Positions 24,967 through 36,707 of a stretch of 64,000 nt of DNA are shown in pieces. Each line of letters begins with the position of its first letter. Position 1 is the stretch's first letter. Source of the stretch: Daphnia carinata (Eukaryota > Arthropoda > Branchiopoda > Diplostraca > Daphniidae); contig NC_081332.1 in NCBI RefSeq assembly GCF_022539665.2, forward strand, positions 5,161,803 through 5,225,802, given 5' to 3'. Made by a program: the position numbers and the translations under genes. The notes beneath the pieces were generated by a model. That model was not told where the DNA came from. It ran no database searches and saw only the letters and a list, made by a program, of their open reading frames with translations.

Positions 24967-26446
24967 TTAAAAATCTTCATCGAGTGTGAAAACATGAGCC
25001 CCGCTGCCCTTGCTGTTCATTACCCCTGCCTTCTGATATTCCCCAACTTTTTTCTCAAAAAAGTTTGTTTTCCCTTCAAGCGAAATGTGTTCCATGAAAT
25101 CGAAGGGATTTTCGACTTTGTATAACTAGAAAAAAATATATATTGATTATTAAAATGAAATAAATAAATAAAACGTTATTTGTGAAAGATTAATGCGAAA
25201 TGGCAAACAGCTAGTCTTTACCTTCCCACACCCAAGTTCGATCAGAAGACGATCGGCTACGAATTCAATGTACTGGCGCATAAGTTTGCAGTTCATTCCA
25301 ATCATTTCAACGGGAAGTGCATCGCTAAGGAATTCTTGTTCGATTTTTACAGCATTGTTCACGATTTCGACTACACGTTCTTTGGAAGGTTTATTAACTG
25401 TAAAGTAAAGTTTTTTTTCTTGTAGCCCCAAGTTCGTAAAATTATGAAATTTTTAAATCATTTTACCTAAATGTTTGAACATGACGCATGCAAAATCGCA
25501 GTGCAGACCTTCATCTCTGGAAATCAGTTCGTTGGAGAATGTCAATCCTGGCATCAAACCTCGTTTCTTGAGCCAAAAAATTGCTGCAAAAGACCCAGAG
25601 AAGAAAATTCCCTCTACAGCAGCAAAAGCAACAATTCTTTCACTGTAAGGGGCTTCTTTGTTGCCAATCCATCTCATGGCCCACTCTGCTTTCTTGGCAA
25701 CACAGGGCATGGTCTCAACAGCATTGAAGAGCCTAGTTCTCTCAGTAGAATCTTTGATGTAGGTTTCAATCAACAGGCTGTACATCTCTGAGTGGATGTT
25801 TTCCATGGCAATTTGAAAACCATAGAAACAGCGAGCTTCAGGTACCTTAACACAAAATTAAATTTAGGGATGTTTAATGGGACAAAATGTTTCTAAATTA
25901 CCTGAACTTCCTGAGCAAACCGTTCAACAAGATTTTCATTTACGATACCATCAGATGCAGCAAAAAATGCCAAAACATGAGAAATGAAGTGCCTTTCATT
26001 AGGTTGAAGTTTATCCCAGTCATTCAAGTCCTGAAATAGCATGGGGTTAATTTCCTTGTCCAACATAGCATTGTATAGATTAAATGTAGTTTACCTTGGA
26101 AAGATCAACTTCTTCAGCAGTCCAGAATGAAGCTTCTGCTTTTTTGTACATCTGCCAGATGTCACGATATTGAATGGGAAACAGCACAAATCTGCTGGGG
26201 TTAGGACGCAGCAAAGGCTCATTCTGGTCAGTAATTTTTGATTGTAATGATTTCTATGGAAGAAAGAATAGAAAAGTACTTAGTAATGGGAATAGATTCT
26301 TAATGGAATTATATTACCTCAACTTGCTTTGCCGGCAATACGTTTTCGTCATGAGGCTGCAAGATTTTTTGACCAGACATAGAACTGCGGTTTTCTTTGT
26401 TGTCAGATGTGCTTAGATTGTCGAAACGTTGAGAAAGAAAAGACAT
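24967..26446 (-). CDS. RnrS: Ribonucleoside-diphosphate reductase small subunit (R2)
   Basis: Six exons (26318-26446, 26095-26253, 25902-26030, 25467-25845, 25222-25397, 24967-25125) give 376 residues, against 389 in human RRM2. The protein carries the di-iron/tyrosyl radical site of class Ia ribonucleotide reductase and, with the large subunit, makes deoxyribonucleotides. Conserved segments include [20 protein letters not shown] with iron ligands, [14 protein letters not shown] and [14 protein letters not shown]. The C-terminal peptide ends FTLDEDF, the tail that docks on the large subunit. The N-terminal extension carries a KEN box (SDNKENRSS), a signal for APC/C degradation at mitotic exit, so this is the cell-cycle R2 and not the p53R2 form. 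Two E2F-like sites lie upstream. Confidence 0.96.
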
Positions 26447-26530
26447 TTTAGTAATATATTTTAAAGAATTGTTCTTAAAACACTAGCAAAATCTGTACTC
26501 GCGTATCACTTCCTTCGAAGACTAACAACG

Positions 26531-26544
26531 TTTTGGCGCCGAAA
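26531..26544. promoter_or_regulatory. E2F-like site upstream of RnrS
   Basis: TTTTGGCGCCGAAA is a near-palindromic match to the E2F consensus TTTSGCGC, about 85 nt upstream of the RnrS start codon, where a proximal promoter element would lie. E2F control of ribonucleotide reductase genes at G1/S is well established in animals; binding here is inferred. Confidence 0.6.
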
Positions 26545-26826
26545 TTGTCTTATATAGCTTGGATTACGTTAATTATAGGCCCGTCAGGTCTGTTTGGCGA
26601 TTGATTGCTTAAGGCGCCATCTGTCTTGAATAATTGCGCTATTGTAAAATGTGAATTGCGCCTTTATTCATTACATGAACCTAGAATACGAGCTCCTTTA
26701 TCATTTTTAACTTTGTTTAAATTTGTTCTACTGAAAATGGCTGTGATAAGTTGGTTGATGAGCATTCAAACAGATGCATGTGAAGCACAGAAATGAAGAG
26801 TCTGGAGGCCTTAATTGTAGAAAAAG

Positions 26827-26840
26827 TTTGGGCGCGAAAA
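26827..26840. promoter_or_regulatory. Second E2F-like site upstream of RnrS
   Basis: TTTGGGCGCGAAAA fits the bidirectional E2F consensus almost perfectly, about 380 nt upstream of the RnrS start. Together with the proximal site it gives two E2F-type elements in one promoter. Confidence 0.55.
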
Positions 26841-27894
26841 CCTGCTATTCTGTTGGACGACTGACAATCCAAATGGAGGAATTATACTGCAAGATCAAAA
26901 TTGCGTAATAGCTTGAAAAAAAAAAGTGCGTAATACCTTTAGTATTTTGTTAAAAATGTATGATGTATCTATAACTTTGGTTTTTATCCCCCCAGCTTCA
27001 TTTTAGAGTATGTGTTTGGAATGCAAAAGGCTGTTAATAACCATTTTATTTCTAGTTTCCTAAAACGCGTCTCTATGGTTTTTGAAGCTTCGTCTTTATC
27101 GCCCATGTTTGTTTAGCACTAAATTTGCAACCAATTTAATTCATGTCTTTTGTTCGAACAGAAACATTTTTTCAAATGGGAGTGGCAATAGTGGAATTCT
27201 TTTTTTAACTTGTAGATTTGATGAAGAGGTTGACAAATTGTCTTTAATTTTATTCGAAAATGCACATGTCAAACTAATCACTCTTTACAACTTACGACGA
27301 AGCTTCACCCTACCGACATTAATGTTGGCTGAGTTTCAAAATTCACCCTTAATCTTTCCATGCATCCAAATATTATTACCTTGCAACCAAAAGGACTACA
27401 ATTTGCTTATAATTGCTCTTCATATTTGAAGTTCGTTCGCTCCAAATGAGGAACACTGGAATAAAGTCCGTTTTATTTTAGCTTCGTTACAATCTTGGCA
27501 ATTCAATCCAATGTAAAATCCCATGTAAACATAACCTCTTTGTACCATAACTATGCCTTTTCTGCCATCTTGTAACAACTGTAACAACCATCAGACGATT
27601 TTTCTTGGAACTCCCATATAGTATTACTCTACAGATAACACCAAATTCTATGTTGTATTAAGACAAAATAATTTCATTATCATTGCTGCCTTTACCCTCT
27701 CAGGTAACTTAAGCATGAATCAAATTATCTGTCTTCATATGAAAATGTGATGCCTTGATACTAAGTCTCAAAACTTATTCCCATCATTAGAAGTATGATG
27801 ATTTTTTAATAACTTCTGTATACAAAAAAATTTTTAAACAAGAGGGATGATCAGAATGCCATGTATTCAATCATCTGACCACAATTAGAAACTT
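26841..27894. other. Intergenic stretch
   Basis: It lies between the RnrS promoter and the 3' end of the S26 gene. One open frame on the plus strand (27082-27429) is A/T rich and has no recognisable motif, so I see no supported gene here. Confidence 0.45.
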
Positions 27895-28600
27895 TTAACG
27901 ACGTTGGGCGGCGTTATTTCCCTGTCCTGGTCTGTTGTCCTGTTAATAAAAAAAAGTAAATCACAATGTTGCCAGAAACCAAAATGTTAGAAAAAACAAA
28001 AGCAAGGCGACTTACAGGTCGGTTGGGGAACCTTGGTGGAGGAGTCCTGATCTTTCTATCCTCACGTGAGCGATTGCGCACAACCTTGGAGTGGATGGCA
28101 CATGACACACAGTAGTGCAATTTCGCATACAGCTTGGGCAAAGCAATGGCTACAAAAAAAGTTTTCATTATGTAGTGAACAAATGTAAGTGTTGGCTAAA
28201 ACACAAGACTTACAGGCAAAAGCACTGGCATCAGTGATGTCACGAACAGCAGCAGCTTCCACAATGTTGCGGATGACAAACTTCTTGATGGCCTTATCCT
28301 TGGCTACACAGCGAGCACAGTTGGTGCACCGAACGGCACTAACGTGTCCGCGGCCGTGCTTGGAGCGTCCATTGTTGCGGCGTTTGCTAGTCTAGAAAAG
28401 ATACATGAAAGTTAAACCCGGTCGCTCAGTCACTGAACGAGTCCCACTAGTATAGAATTTAGAGTGTTTCTATTTAATTTTGCAACAGAAGATGTATACA
28501 ATTAGTTCAAAAATAATAAATGCAAGTTTGTTTTTTCCCGATATACACTTTTTTAACCTTAATAATACATATATAGCAGAACTTGTCAAAAACATACCAT
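27895..28600 (-). CDS. RpS26: 40S ribosomal protein S26 (eS26)
   Basis: Four exons (28598-28600, 28214-28391, 28016-28149, 27895-27939). The first coding exon holds only the ATG; the second opens with [15 protein letters not shown], the standard S26 start. The zinc-binding cysteines appear in [10 protein letters not shown] and in [12 protein letters not shown], and the protein continues through RTPPPRFPN to a Q/N-rich end ([10 protein letters not shown]). About 119 residues, the usual length. eS26 lies at the mRNA exit channel of the small subunit and contacts mRNA upstream of the start codon. A pyrimidine-rich leader is seen just upstream on the coding strand, consistent with TOP-type translational control. 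Confidence 0.96.
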
Positions 28601-30477
28601 TCTCACGCTAGTGAAAACCTCAGAGGAATGGCTGATGGAAACTGAAGGGGAAGAAGAAGAGGCATGACGGCAACGTTGCAACTTCCTTTGACAAGAAATG
28701 CACGATTTACATATATAAAAATAAGAATATGATGAAGTTAGATTAATTATGAATTCATCAATATCAAAACAAAAATGAATTAAAAACTTAAAATTTTTGA
28801 ATAAATTGACAAGCTGATCATGATGGTCAGCTTAAAAATAAACAACTTTTAATTATGTAATAAACATGGCAGCAATGCTAAATTTATTGAGACTAAACAG
28901 AACAAAATGATTGTCTGAAATTTGAAAGGAAAAAATACAAGGAAAAAATGTGGCGCTTAAACAAGACAGTATAAAAAAGTGATGAAGAACGTAAAGCTTT
29001 TTCTCTCAATATTCTTTAGAAGTCTAAAAGAAGTTTCATAAAGTTTTGAAATGCTGTCCTATATTCTAGTAAACTAAAGACAAATTTCTTTTCCATTTTT
29101 GAGTAAGCATATGAAGGTATAGGATTCCTGTAAATTGAATGGTACCCTTAATGTCAGTGAATTAAAAATATTGTAAATCATTTCAAAATTAAAGTTTTAA
29201 ATCATGCAGGATTGGTAACATCTATCGAAGATCTAATGGCCAATGTCTGCAAAAAATATTAAATATTATTTTAAGTGACAAATAATATGTACCCACTTGC
29301 TTACAGAAATCTTAGTGATTATTTCTCCTTGGCTGATGTGGTTAAAAGGTAACTAGGTATTTGATAGTGGCAGGCGGCTTAACCGTAACAATACTACGAA
29401 GTCCTAACAATTTCTTTTTTGTACTGCCTTAATTACTATTATAGCTCTCTTTACTGCAAAAAATGTATTGGCTGCTCTAAGAAAAATCTATCAGAGCATA
29501 ATGTATAAGAAATCATTGGCTTGTTACTTATAAGCTCAAAAGAAAAAAGACACCACACAAAGAAGAATGGAAGACAAGTATTTTTAAATTGTTTGATTGT
29601 AATTTCAATCCCTAAACCAATCTGTTACAACTCTGAATCTTCAGCAACTTCCAGTTTGTGTCAGAGAAGATAAAACCATAACATATTGTTAATTTTAGAG
29701 GTTTATTTTCTTTTAATGAAAGCTCCTATGAGCCAGTGAATATTCGTCTTCGAAACGGTCCTTTATGGCGGCGTAAAAATGTCTTGCGAACGTTTAACAT
29801 TTTTGAGGGCTTATATCTAGCATGACTTATGTACTGTACCAAATCCGAAAACTATGACTATGAACTTACCTACTATACTATGAAAAACCGACTTGGTTTC
29901 TATCCTCATTTTTTAAAATTCTCATTTGGTGCTTGCAACGCCAATCTCATGTCGATTTTGGCATCTACAGGGGGCATGCAAAAAACTTGACAACATTTAC
30001 AATTTTAGTACTTATGTCAGATGTTCTTTAATCGATTTAGGTGGTCACGTGTCAGCGAAGCCATTCGAGCGAGGCTTATCATTTAAAATCTTAACTTACC
30101 AAAAGTAACTTATGACATTTGTCACCTTTCAATACTTTGTAATTATTCGTTACGGTTTGATCATCCTCGATGGCTTTTCCCTCGTCGAATAGCAAAATAA
30201 CCGAGTGTCCTTTTAATCCATGTACCTCTTTAATAGATTCGAAAGGATGACTTCCTTAAAAATCAAGTTTTGGCGACCCTTGTGGGGACTTCGCTCACGA
30301 CGCCACGCAGTTGCTTGTGCTGTATTTTCATGAGATGCTCAGTATAATCCCATTAGGACCGAACCAACTGAACTTCATCCAATTTGCTCAACATAGGACA
30401 CCAGGCAGTATAAATACTCACTTCCTAGCATTATTTTTTATCATTCGCCTCTGTAAAATCCTCCAACTGAAGCAAAA
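28601..30477. other. Intergenic stretch
   Basis: The left edge holds the S26 leader and promoter, the right edge the arrestin promoter. Between them the DNA is strongly A/T rich, and no coding exon, tRNA or repeat could be supported. Confidence 0.45.
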
Positions 30478-32124
30478 ATGGTGTACGCTCTTAAAGTTTT
30501 CAAGAAGACCTCACCTAATAGCAAGGTGACCGTTTATCTTGGCAAACGTGATTACATCGATAACATCACCAAAATCGAATCTGTCGGTAAGAGGTTTGAT
30601 TGTCGCTTTACATGAGAAAGCTATTAATCGTGATCGTTACTACGTAGATGGCGTCGCCTTGATTGATCCGGAGTACCTCAAAGGCCGCAAGTTGTTCGGT
30701 CAGATCGTTTGTAGCTTTCGTTACGGTCGCGAGGAAGATGAAGTCATGGGGCTCGAGTTCCAAAAGGACTTGCTCATGGCTTCCGGTGAGATCCGCGCCA
30801 GCCAGAAGAATGATCTCACCAAAATGCAGGTACACAGACCCCATATTTCATTCATGGCAAAACGATTAAACCCAACCATTTTTAACCTTTGATGTAAAGG
30901 AGCGTTTGATCAAAAAGCTTGGAAGCAATGCTTTCCCATTCATTTTTGAACTGCCGAAAAATGCCCCGCCATCGGTTACTCTGCAACCAGGAACAGAAGC
31001 TCAGGGTAAACCGTGTGGAGTTGAATACTTTCTGCGGGTCTTTGTCGGAGAGTCAATGGATGATCGTGCTCATAAAAGGTAAACGTTAATATCAAACTGT
31101 GAACGAAATAGTTCTTTAATTCCGAATTTTTATTCATTTTGCAGGAGCTCTGTCTCTATGGGTATCCGCGTAATTCAGTTTGCCCCGTCACAGGGACAAC
31201 AGGGACGCCAGCCATGCACAGTTGTACGTCGTGATTTCGTTCTAAGTCCCGGAGACTTGGAGATGGAGATTAATTTGGATAAACAGGTATTAAAAGTATT
31301 GGGCAATTTTATAGGAAAGAAGTCCTTCTAATGTTTTGTTCTGCAGTTGTATCATCATGGAGAGCCTATCGCGGTAAACGTTGTCATTCAGAACCGTAGC
31401 AATAAAACAGTGAAGAAATTGCGTGCCCAAGTTCTACAATGTATTGATGTTTGCCTCTTCGAACACGGATCGTACAAAACGCCGGTTGTCACTCTCGATA
31501 CGTCGTAAGAATATCAGTCACAATTCCCCTTAGATTAAAAAATATTACCCCGCGATTTACTTTCACAAGTGAGGGCTGTCCTATCCCTCCAGGCGGTACT
31601 TTGCACCGCACTTACACCATGACGCCACGTCTCGGGGCGGCCGTGGCTGACAGGCATGGTGTTGCTCTGGGCGGTCGTCTTCGCGATGAAGATACGGAAC
31701 TAGCTTCCACTACACTGTATAACAATATTATTTATTTTATCATTAAATTTTTTCTTATTCCTCTTTTTCATTCGGTTTTACATATGCTGGAAAAAACGAA
31801 AAACAGAATGGCCAACCCCGATGATCGCGATGGGTTTGGTATCATCGTGACTTATTTGATTAGAGTGAAGCTCTTCCTTGGAGCTTTAGCTGGTGAATTG
31901 GTTGGTGAGCTCCCAATAATCATGATGCATCCAAAGGTACTAAGTACATTTGTAATCCAATTTGCATACGTTATCGATCGCATTGTTTTCAATTAAAAAT
32001 CCAGCCTAATCCAAAGAAGTTGCCACGCATGGATAGCGTAGCTTTTGAAACATTTGGCAGCAACTCTGTTGATGACGCTGGCCAAGACATGGATCGCATG
32101 AAATTGGATGATGTGGACGAATAA
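30478..32124 (+). CDS. Arrestin, visual-type
   Basis: Eight exons (30478-30586, 30648-30829, 30900-31078, 31145-31286, 31347-31504, 31570-31716, 31807-31936, 32005-32124) encode 388 residues. It begins [24 protein letters not shown]-like, the arrestin N-domain with the phosphate-sensor lysines. [19 protein letters not shown] and KLGSNAFPF follow. The C-domain has [15 protein letters not shown] and the polar-core loop region [17 protein letters not shown]. Arrestins bind phosphorylated active G-protein-coupled receptors and switch them off. The short tail lacks an obvious clathrin box, and the length is close to arthropod visual arrestins (about 365-405 residues), so a photoreceptor arrestin is more likely than the longer non-visual Kurtz type. 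Opsin pairing cannot be judged from sequence. Confidence 0.9.
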
Positions 32125-32781
32125 ATAATAAGAAAAGGCCTTAACCCAGACATCCTTGAACAGACCCTGCCATATTTAAGAGCGCATGTCGCAGTCTTGT
32201 ATAGAACTAGCCTACTGTGTGCTCCGCAGGTGTTGTCCACTAATTCCTTTGATTGATTATTGAATACTATTAGGTTTTCGCTATTATAGAAACAATACAT
32301 CTTCCTCATACGCAATGTATTTTTCTTTCTTTTCAATCCAATAACCATGAACAATGACAGTGACATTTTATCTATGAGTCATGCTTGTTTTCAGAAAAGC
32401 CGGCAACTGTTTTCCAATGACGTATGCATGCAGTGTAAGAACATGGAATAGGAGAGTAAGAGGGTGATCTCTGAAGGATTTTGACTAAAGCATGCAGCGC
32501 CACAAATCGGTACGCGTGGGAATTCTACGAACTAGAACTATGAAGCCCTTTTAAAGGCTGGTTCAGGAGGCGCTGGGTTCAGTTAGAAGGCTACCTCTAC
32601 TTTCTAATACCGTGTTCAATAATGAATTCACATTCCTATGTATTCCCGCTATTCCGATAATTTCGTCTGTAGTTGCTCTGAGACGTCTGGGAGTACACGT
32701 GTGTTAGTGAAAGGCTTCGTCATTGCCGGTGTTAAGATATTATATCAAATTTGAATCCAAGGCAAATTATAAAGCAATGAA
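32125..32781. other. Intergenic stretch
   Basis: It covers the arrestin 3' untranslated region and the TBL2 promoter. No additional coding signal was seen. Confidence 0.5.
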
Positions 32782-35700
32782 ATGGCATTAGATATGGGAC
32801 TTATTATTTTGACGTTAGTAATCGGGCTTCTAATCGCCGTTCTAGTGTGGTCTCTCACTAAAAAATCCACACCGCCAAGCACTAAAGGTCAATAAACTTT
32901 TCTATCGTTTTACATCTTTCCAGTTTTTTCAAATCTCTTTGCCGATAACAGGAAAGAATGAAAAAAGTGCATACAGTAAAAAAGAGGGAAAGAAGACATC
33001 AGGAATGCCATCTAAACTTCCCAAGAAGAAGGCTGCTCCAGCGGTCTCCAAGGATTCCAAATCAACATTCACTCATTCATGGCTGTTGACGTCATTGAAA
33101 GGCCACACTGGTGCCATCACTGATATGGATTTTAGCGCTAACGGGAAACATCTTGCCACTTGTGCAGAAGGTAATTTTCTTTTCTAGCAGTCTTGGTTGA
33201 GCAAAGTGTAATGATAGTTAGAATTAGATGAAGTATTTGTCTCCCAACCCATGGTAGAGACTCCAACCCCTAGTGAGACAGACTCTGGCTGTGTACTCAG
33301 CCGAAGACAGAAAAGAAATCGGATGAAGAAAAGCCAAGCTGGGAATAAGAAGAAAGAACATCCCACCAAGACTGTGGAAAGCAAGCAACGAATGAGGAGA
33401 GCCACTCCCTTGAAATATTACACTAGACTACAAATGAAGAATTCTGAACTTTATACTTACTTATACCAGTATGTCTTGCTCGATGACCAGCTGCTAAATT
33501 TGGGTTATCCAGTTGAAAGTTCATTTTATCCTGATCGTGCCATTATTTACAAGACCCCAGAGGCAAACGTCACTTATTACCGAAGTGACGTGAGGCGTGC
33601 TTTTAGACATCAACCAGAAATAATTGAAATGGCTGAACATCTTTATAGCTCCGAACATGGGGATCCCTATGAAGAGAAACCACCGCTAAGTCCCAGCCTT
33701 GAGAAACGCTGTGTGAGATGTAAAAAGGGCTTTTTTGTCACACTGGATGGTGAATATCTCACTGAAGAAAGATGCATTTACCATTGGGGTCAATGGAAGC
33801 GCCCCTCATCACCAGGAGAAGCACATGGCTATACGTGCTGTGCAGGAGACGAAGGCTCATCTGGCTGCACTTCCGGTGATCTCCACGTTTGGAACGGCGT
33901 TAGCCCTGGAATGAATGGACCATTTACTGATTATGTCCGCACCACTCCAGGCAGCGGCTCCAAAATTCATTCGATATACGCTTTGGACTGTGAGATGTGC
34001 TACACCGGCCGTGGCCTGGAAGTTTGCAAAGTTTCCGTCATCAGCATCGATGGTTGTCTAGTTTACGAGGCCTTGGTGAAACCACATCACCGAGTGATTG
34101 ATTACAATACTCGTTTTTCTGGTCTTTGCGAGCAGGACCTGAAGAAGGCTACAAAAACTATAAATGATGTCCAGCGGGATCTACTTGGATTCATCTATTC
34201 ACAGACTATTCTCATCGGACATGGACTCGAAAATGACCTTCGTGCATTGCGTATTCTTCACTCAATTATAATCGATACTGCCGTCCTTTTCCCGCATTAT
34301 TTTGGTTTCCCCTTCCGACGCTCGCTCAAATCTCTCGTTGCCTCCTACCTGCAACGTAACATTCAGGTAGGCCATAACGGCCACGATAGCTTCGAAGATG
34401 CGCGCGCCTGCGCCGAACTTGTTTTATGGAAAGCCGCGTGTCAATTACGACCGCGGCATAAATCTGAACACATGCCTTAAAGAATCAAACAATTCTCAAA
34501 ATGGCACAATTTTTCCGTTGTCATTTTATTGATTCAATAATGTCTCTACACTCCTTTACTCAAAAGTCAAAGTGTTCTGCATTTGCGCGAAAAATACTCT
34601 TTATATTGCCAATCGCATTTGTCTCGTATTTATACCACTCTTTATAATTGTCTTTAAATTGTTATTATGTCTCTTTTACAACAATCAAGCAAAGCTCAAA
34701 CGCTCAAAATACACTCGTGATTCGTCAATCGTGAATTATCCTCGGACGTTTCTGCTCATTATTCTGCCCCCCCCCCCCCCATCCCATAACGTCCATTGAT
34801 AAACTAATTCTTTATCGATTACCTGACTGCTTGCTTCCTAATTGATTCACATAGCTGCCTAATTAACTAATTGTTTTTTTTTTCTTTTCAAACCTAGATC
34901 GTTCGCTGATGTTGTGGAAACTGAACTTTGACGGATTGGATTCGTCGGTCGTCGAACTCAACATGAACGACATCCGTACGGTTCGTGCACATGTTCAGTA
35001 TGATTCCGCCACCCTTATTCGTTGGAGTCCTGATTCCAAGGCCTTGCTGACAGTCCGAGCTCTTGGTAATAATATTGAAATCTACAAGGTTATGAAAAAA
35101 CCCGAGGCTGGTGGCCTCCCATCCGTGCAACCCTCTCACGCATTTGAAAAGGTAATTGAAACACATTGCGTTACAATTCAATTCTTGTTGTAAGTAATGA
35201 TTGGTTTTGTTTATATAGACCCGCGAAGCTGACTTGTTGGCCATCGATGTGGCAAGCACAGGGCGATTTATTATGACTTGTACGCCGAAAAACGAACTGG
35301 ACATTCTTGATTTGAAGGGGAATTTATTAGCATCTATCGTAACCAATCAAATGGAGACATATTCGGCCAAGATCTCGCCTGATGGTCGATTCGTCGCTAC
35401 TTCTGGTATGCATTCTCTTCATCTCATGTGACATTTATTCATCACTGATTTTCCTCGCTCTTTTCCTCCTAGGATTCACGCCGGAGGTACGAGTTTGGGA
35501 GGTCGTTTTCTCTCGAACTGGTGAATTTGAGAAAGTGAGTCGTGCTTTTGAATTGGGAGGCCACACATCCGGCATCTCCAGCTTTGACTATAGCCCAGAT
35601 TCAGGGCGGATGGTTTCGGTTTCCAAGGACGGAACGTGGCGTCTATACAACACCAACAGTAATAGACCAATTGCAATCTCCTTTTTGTTTTTCGTTTAAG

Positions 35701-36212
35701 CCTTGCATTTTAATACCATACATTCTCTCACACTAGTTGATTATCGCCAAGGCCAGCTTGCCACTTTACTAGTTTCCGGCAAATGGAAGGGCGAGGGAAG
35801 TGAACCAGCACGTATTGCCCTTGCCCCAGATGGCAGGGTTGTTGCAATTGGTTCCAACTCGTCCCTCTACATTTATTCCACGGTCAACGCTGAGTTGTTA
35901 GCGCACATTCCAGACGTTCATTCGGGTAATGCCCTTTTTTTTTGCAGCCATGAATCAATTCGAGTACTCATTTCCTATTCTTGTATAGCCCCTATTACGA
36001 GATTGCGCTTCGACTCTACTTCTCGGTTCATCCTAACAACCGGCGACAAATACGTCCGTATTTTCCATAATGTTGCTGGTTTTAAAATAGCTGTGGCAGA
36101 CTTGGAATCGAAACTGAAAAAAACCACTGGACAGGCGATGAAGGAGCGGTGCCAGATACAACTCAAGGAAGCGGTAGCTTTGGTTAATTTGTTTAACGGC
36201 AAAAATGAATGA
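32782..36212 (+). CDS. TBL2: Transducin beta-like protein 2 (WD-repeat ER membrane protein)
   Basis: Seven exons (32782-32887, 32952-33170, 34898-35151, 35219-35405, 35473-35658, 35737-35925, 35989-36212) encode 454 residues; human TBL2 has 447. Residues 5-24 form a hydrophobic anchor (LIILTLVIGLLIAVLVW). A Lys-rich linker and then WD40 repeats follow, for example LKGHTGAITDMDFSANGKHL and LGGHTSGISSFDYSPDSG. A helical C terminus (KIAVADLESKLKK) ends the protein. TBL2 is an ER protein linked to PERK signalling and to ATF4 translation under stress. The second intron is 1.73 kb, some twenty times longer than the others, because it contains an intact exonuclease gene. Confidence 0.92.
33251..34480 (+). 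CDS. REXO1-like DEDDh 3'-5' RNA exonuclease, intronless gene nested in a TBL2 intron
   Basis: A single uninterrupted frame of 409 residues. The C-terminal half is a DEDDh exonuclease: motif I YALDCEMCYT (Asp and Glu), motif II IGHGLENDLRALRI (Asp), motif III HDSFEDARACAELV (His and Asp). N-terminal to it lie a REXO1-type segment (YVLLDDQLLNLGYPVES) and a Cys/His cluster (CVRCKKGFF, then CIYHWG, then YTCCAGDEG) probably binding zinc. A basic start (RRQKRNRMKKSQ) suggests nuclear localisation. REXO1-type enzymes trim the 3' ends of structured RNAs. All catalytic residues are present. The gene sits entirely inside TBL2 intron 2 on the same strand and has no introns of its own, unlike its neighbours. 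Origin by retroposition is an inference; no poly(A) remnant or target duplication was found. Confidence 0.88.
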   Translation: MVETPTPSETDSGCVLSRRQKRNRMKKSQAGNKKKEHPTKTVESKQRMRRATPLKYYTRLQMKNSELYTYLYQYVLLDDQLLNLGYPVESSFYPDRAIIYKTPEANVTYYRSDVRRAFRHQPEIIEMAEHLYSSEHGDPYEEKPPLSPSLEKRCVRCKKGFFVTLDGEYLTEERCIYHWGQWKRPSSPGEAHGYTCCAGDEGSSGCTSGDLHVWNGVSPGMNGPFTDYVRTTPGSGSKIHSIYALDCEMCYTGRGLEVCKVSVISIDGCLVYEALVKPHHRVIDYNTRFSGLCEQDLKKATKTINDVQRDLLGFIYSQTILIGHGLENDLRALRILHSIIIDTAVLFPHYFGFPFRRSLKSLVASYLQRNIQVGHNGHDSFEDARACAELVLWKAACQLRPRHKSEHMP

Positions 36213-36707
36213 ATAAAGCATCATATACAGATTTCGAGTAAGGGAGAGTAGTCCAAAACGACTTCTTCTTTGCTTGAAAATCTGACATTTGAGCTATTGG
36301 CTTTACTTACCAATCGATTCGTGTCAAGTTGCAGTATTAATGGTGTATTGGTTACCTTCTCACCAATGGTACCAAAAAAGAAAGAGAGGGGAAGCAAGGA
36401 AACGTTTTGGGGTTCATGCGATAATGTGATCGTCTGAATGATCATGGTTGATCATGCATGTGCATGCAAGGCTACTTGAGTAGTGGTACCAGGTACCAGA
36501 CATGCGTAGCCGGTACTGATGTTTCACCTGGACTATATGGTGGCATGGCAACCAGGAAGAAAACAGCACCGATTCTACGGGCTTTATGTTTCCAGCGTCG
36601 CCCGTATCATCATGGGTTCGTCCCATACTGCCGACAAACAAATTTAACCCGATGGTGTTAAAGCTAGTCGGTGGATTTGGATTCCGCCGATTGGACCCCA
36701 GGAAGAC
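36213..36707. other. Intergenic stretch
   Basis: Short region between TBL2 and the cysteine-rich gene. It holds the TBL2 3' end and presumably the promoter of the next gene; nothing else is supported. Confidence 0.5.

Noticed and set aside
27082-27429. A 115-codon plus-strand frame upstream of RnrS
   Set aside because: Composition follows the A/T-rich background and no domain or splice signal supports it.
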